NCBI GenBank assembly: GCA_905221605.1
Contig: CAJNDS010002079.1
Coordinates: 1,370,001-1,390,000 of the forward strand
Length of the DNA: 20,000 nucleotides
Direction of reading: 5' to 3'
Source: Symbiodinium natans
Lineage: Eukaryota > Sar > Dinophyceae > Suessiales > Symbiodiniaceae
Under the pieces are notes generated by a model that saw only the letters and a list, made by a program, of their open reading frames with translations, made no database searches and had not been told where the DNA came from. The position numbers and the translations under genes are program-made. Position 1 is the first letter of the stretch. Every line of letters starts with the position of its first letter. Positions 19,729 through 20,000 of the stretch are shown here, piece by piece.

Positions 19729-19843
19729 GGGTTTAGGGTTTAGGGTTTAGGGTTTAGGGTTTAGGCTTTAGGGCCTAGGGCTTAGGGCTTAGGGCTTAGG
19801 GCTTCGGGCTTCGGGCTTCGGGCTTCGGGCTTCGGGCTTCGGG
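19729..19843 (+). repeat. Heptamer array changing from TTTAGGG to CTTAGGG to CTTCGGG
   Basis: TTTAGGG units (about 19731-19766), a short mixed stretch, three exact CTTAGGG units (19781-19801), then six exact CTTCGGG units (19802-19843). The 7-bp period is kept while the sequence changes stepwise. Confidence 0.93.
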
Positions 19844-20000
19844 CAGCTAGAGTTTCAGGGCTTTAGAGTTTTAGGGTTTGGGGACGCTCAGAGCTTCGTT
19901 GCTTCTGGGGTTTTGGGGGTCTCGAGGCGCTGCTGGCATCGTAAGCTCTTGGAAGCTTGTGGCTGCTTTTTGCTATGAGAATTGCCCTAAACCCTAAACC

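Overview
The window looks like nuclear DNA of a dinoflagellate, probably a Symbiodiniaceae-type alga. Three things point there: dozens of interstitial arrays of the heptamer TTTAGGG (or CCCTAAA) and decayed derivatives; a Ty1/copia retrotransposon whose polyprotein carries extra domains of a kind I associate with dinoflagellate copia elements; and short GC-rich coding-like islands, all read best on the + strand, bounded by AG at the left and GT at the right. No rRNA, tRNA, CRISPR or bacterial-type operon was seen. The species assignment is inference.

Layout. 1-157 is the end of a coding exon cut by the window edge. 158-1288 is intron-like and holds a degenerate tandem repeat (178-862) and a G/C-homopolymer tandem repeat (862-1200). 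1289-2622 holds five small exon candidates, most hydrophobic, separated by telomere-like arrays; with 1-157 they form a phase-compatible chain for an unrecognised multi-pass membrane protein. 2623-4893 is mostly decayed telomere-like DNA with four more exon-like islands and one array flanked by a 13-bp direct repeat.

4894-12800 is a 7,907-bp copia element on the - strand, with 208-bp LTRs that differ at one base, a 5-bp target duplication (ACCCT) and a primer-binding site that fits initiator tRNA-Met. It inserted into a CCCTAAA array. Its polyprotein (Gag, protease, two extra regions, integrase, reverse transcriptase, RNase H) is recognisable from end to end but spread over frames that change five times.

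12801-20000 returns to alternating telomere-like arrays and about twenty exon-like islands on the + strand. The best local chain is 16369-16722, three exons joined in phase by two introns built of telomere-like repeat. A diverged 65-72 bp dispersed element occurs three times (1574, 3770, 17796).

How it fits together. The host part reads as one or more intron-rich + strand genes whose introns have been filled by telomere-like repeats; the copia element lies antisense inside one such array. Exon calls are made by eye. Islands of 40-120 bp are often open by chance in more than one frame, and the repeats supply AG and GT almost everywhere, so single exons are moderate or weak calls. The hydrophobic chain at 1-2622, the exon at 15251-15376 and the chain at 16369-16722 are the best supported.
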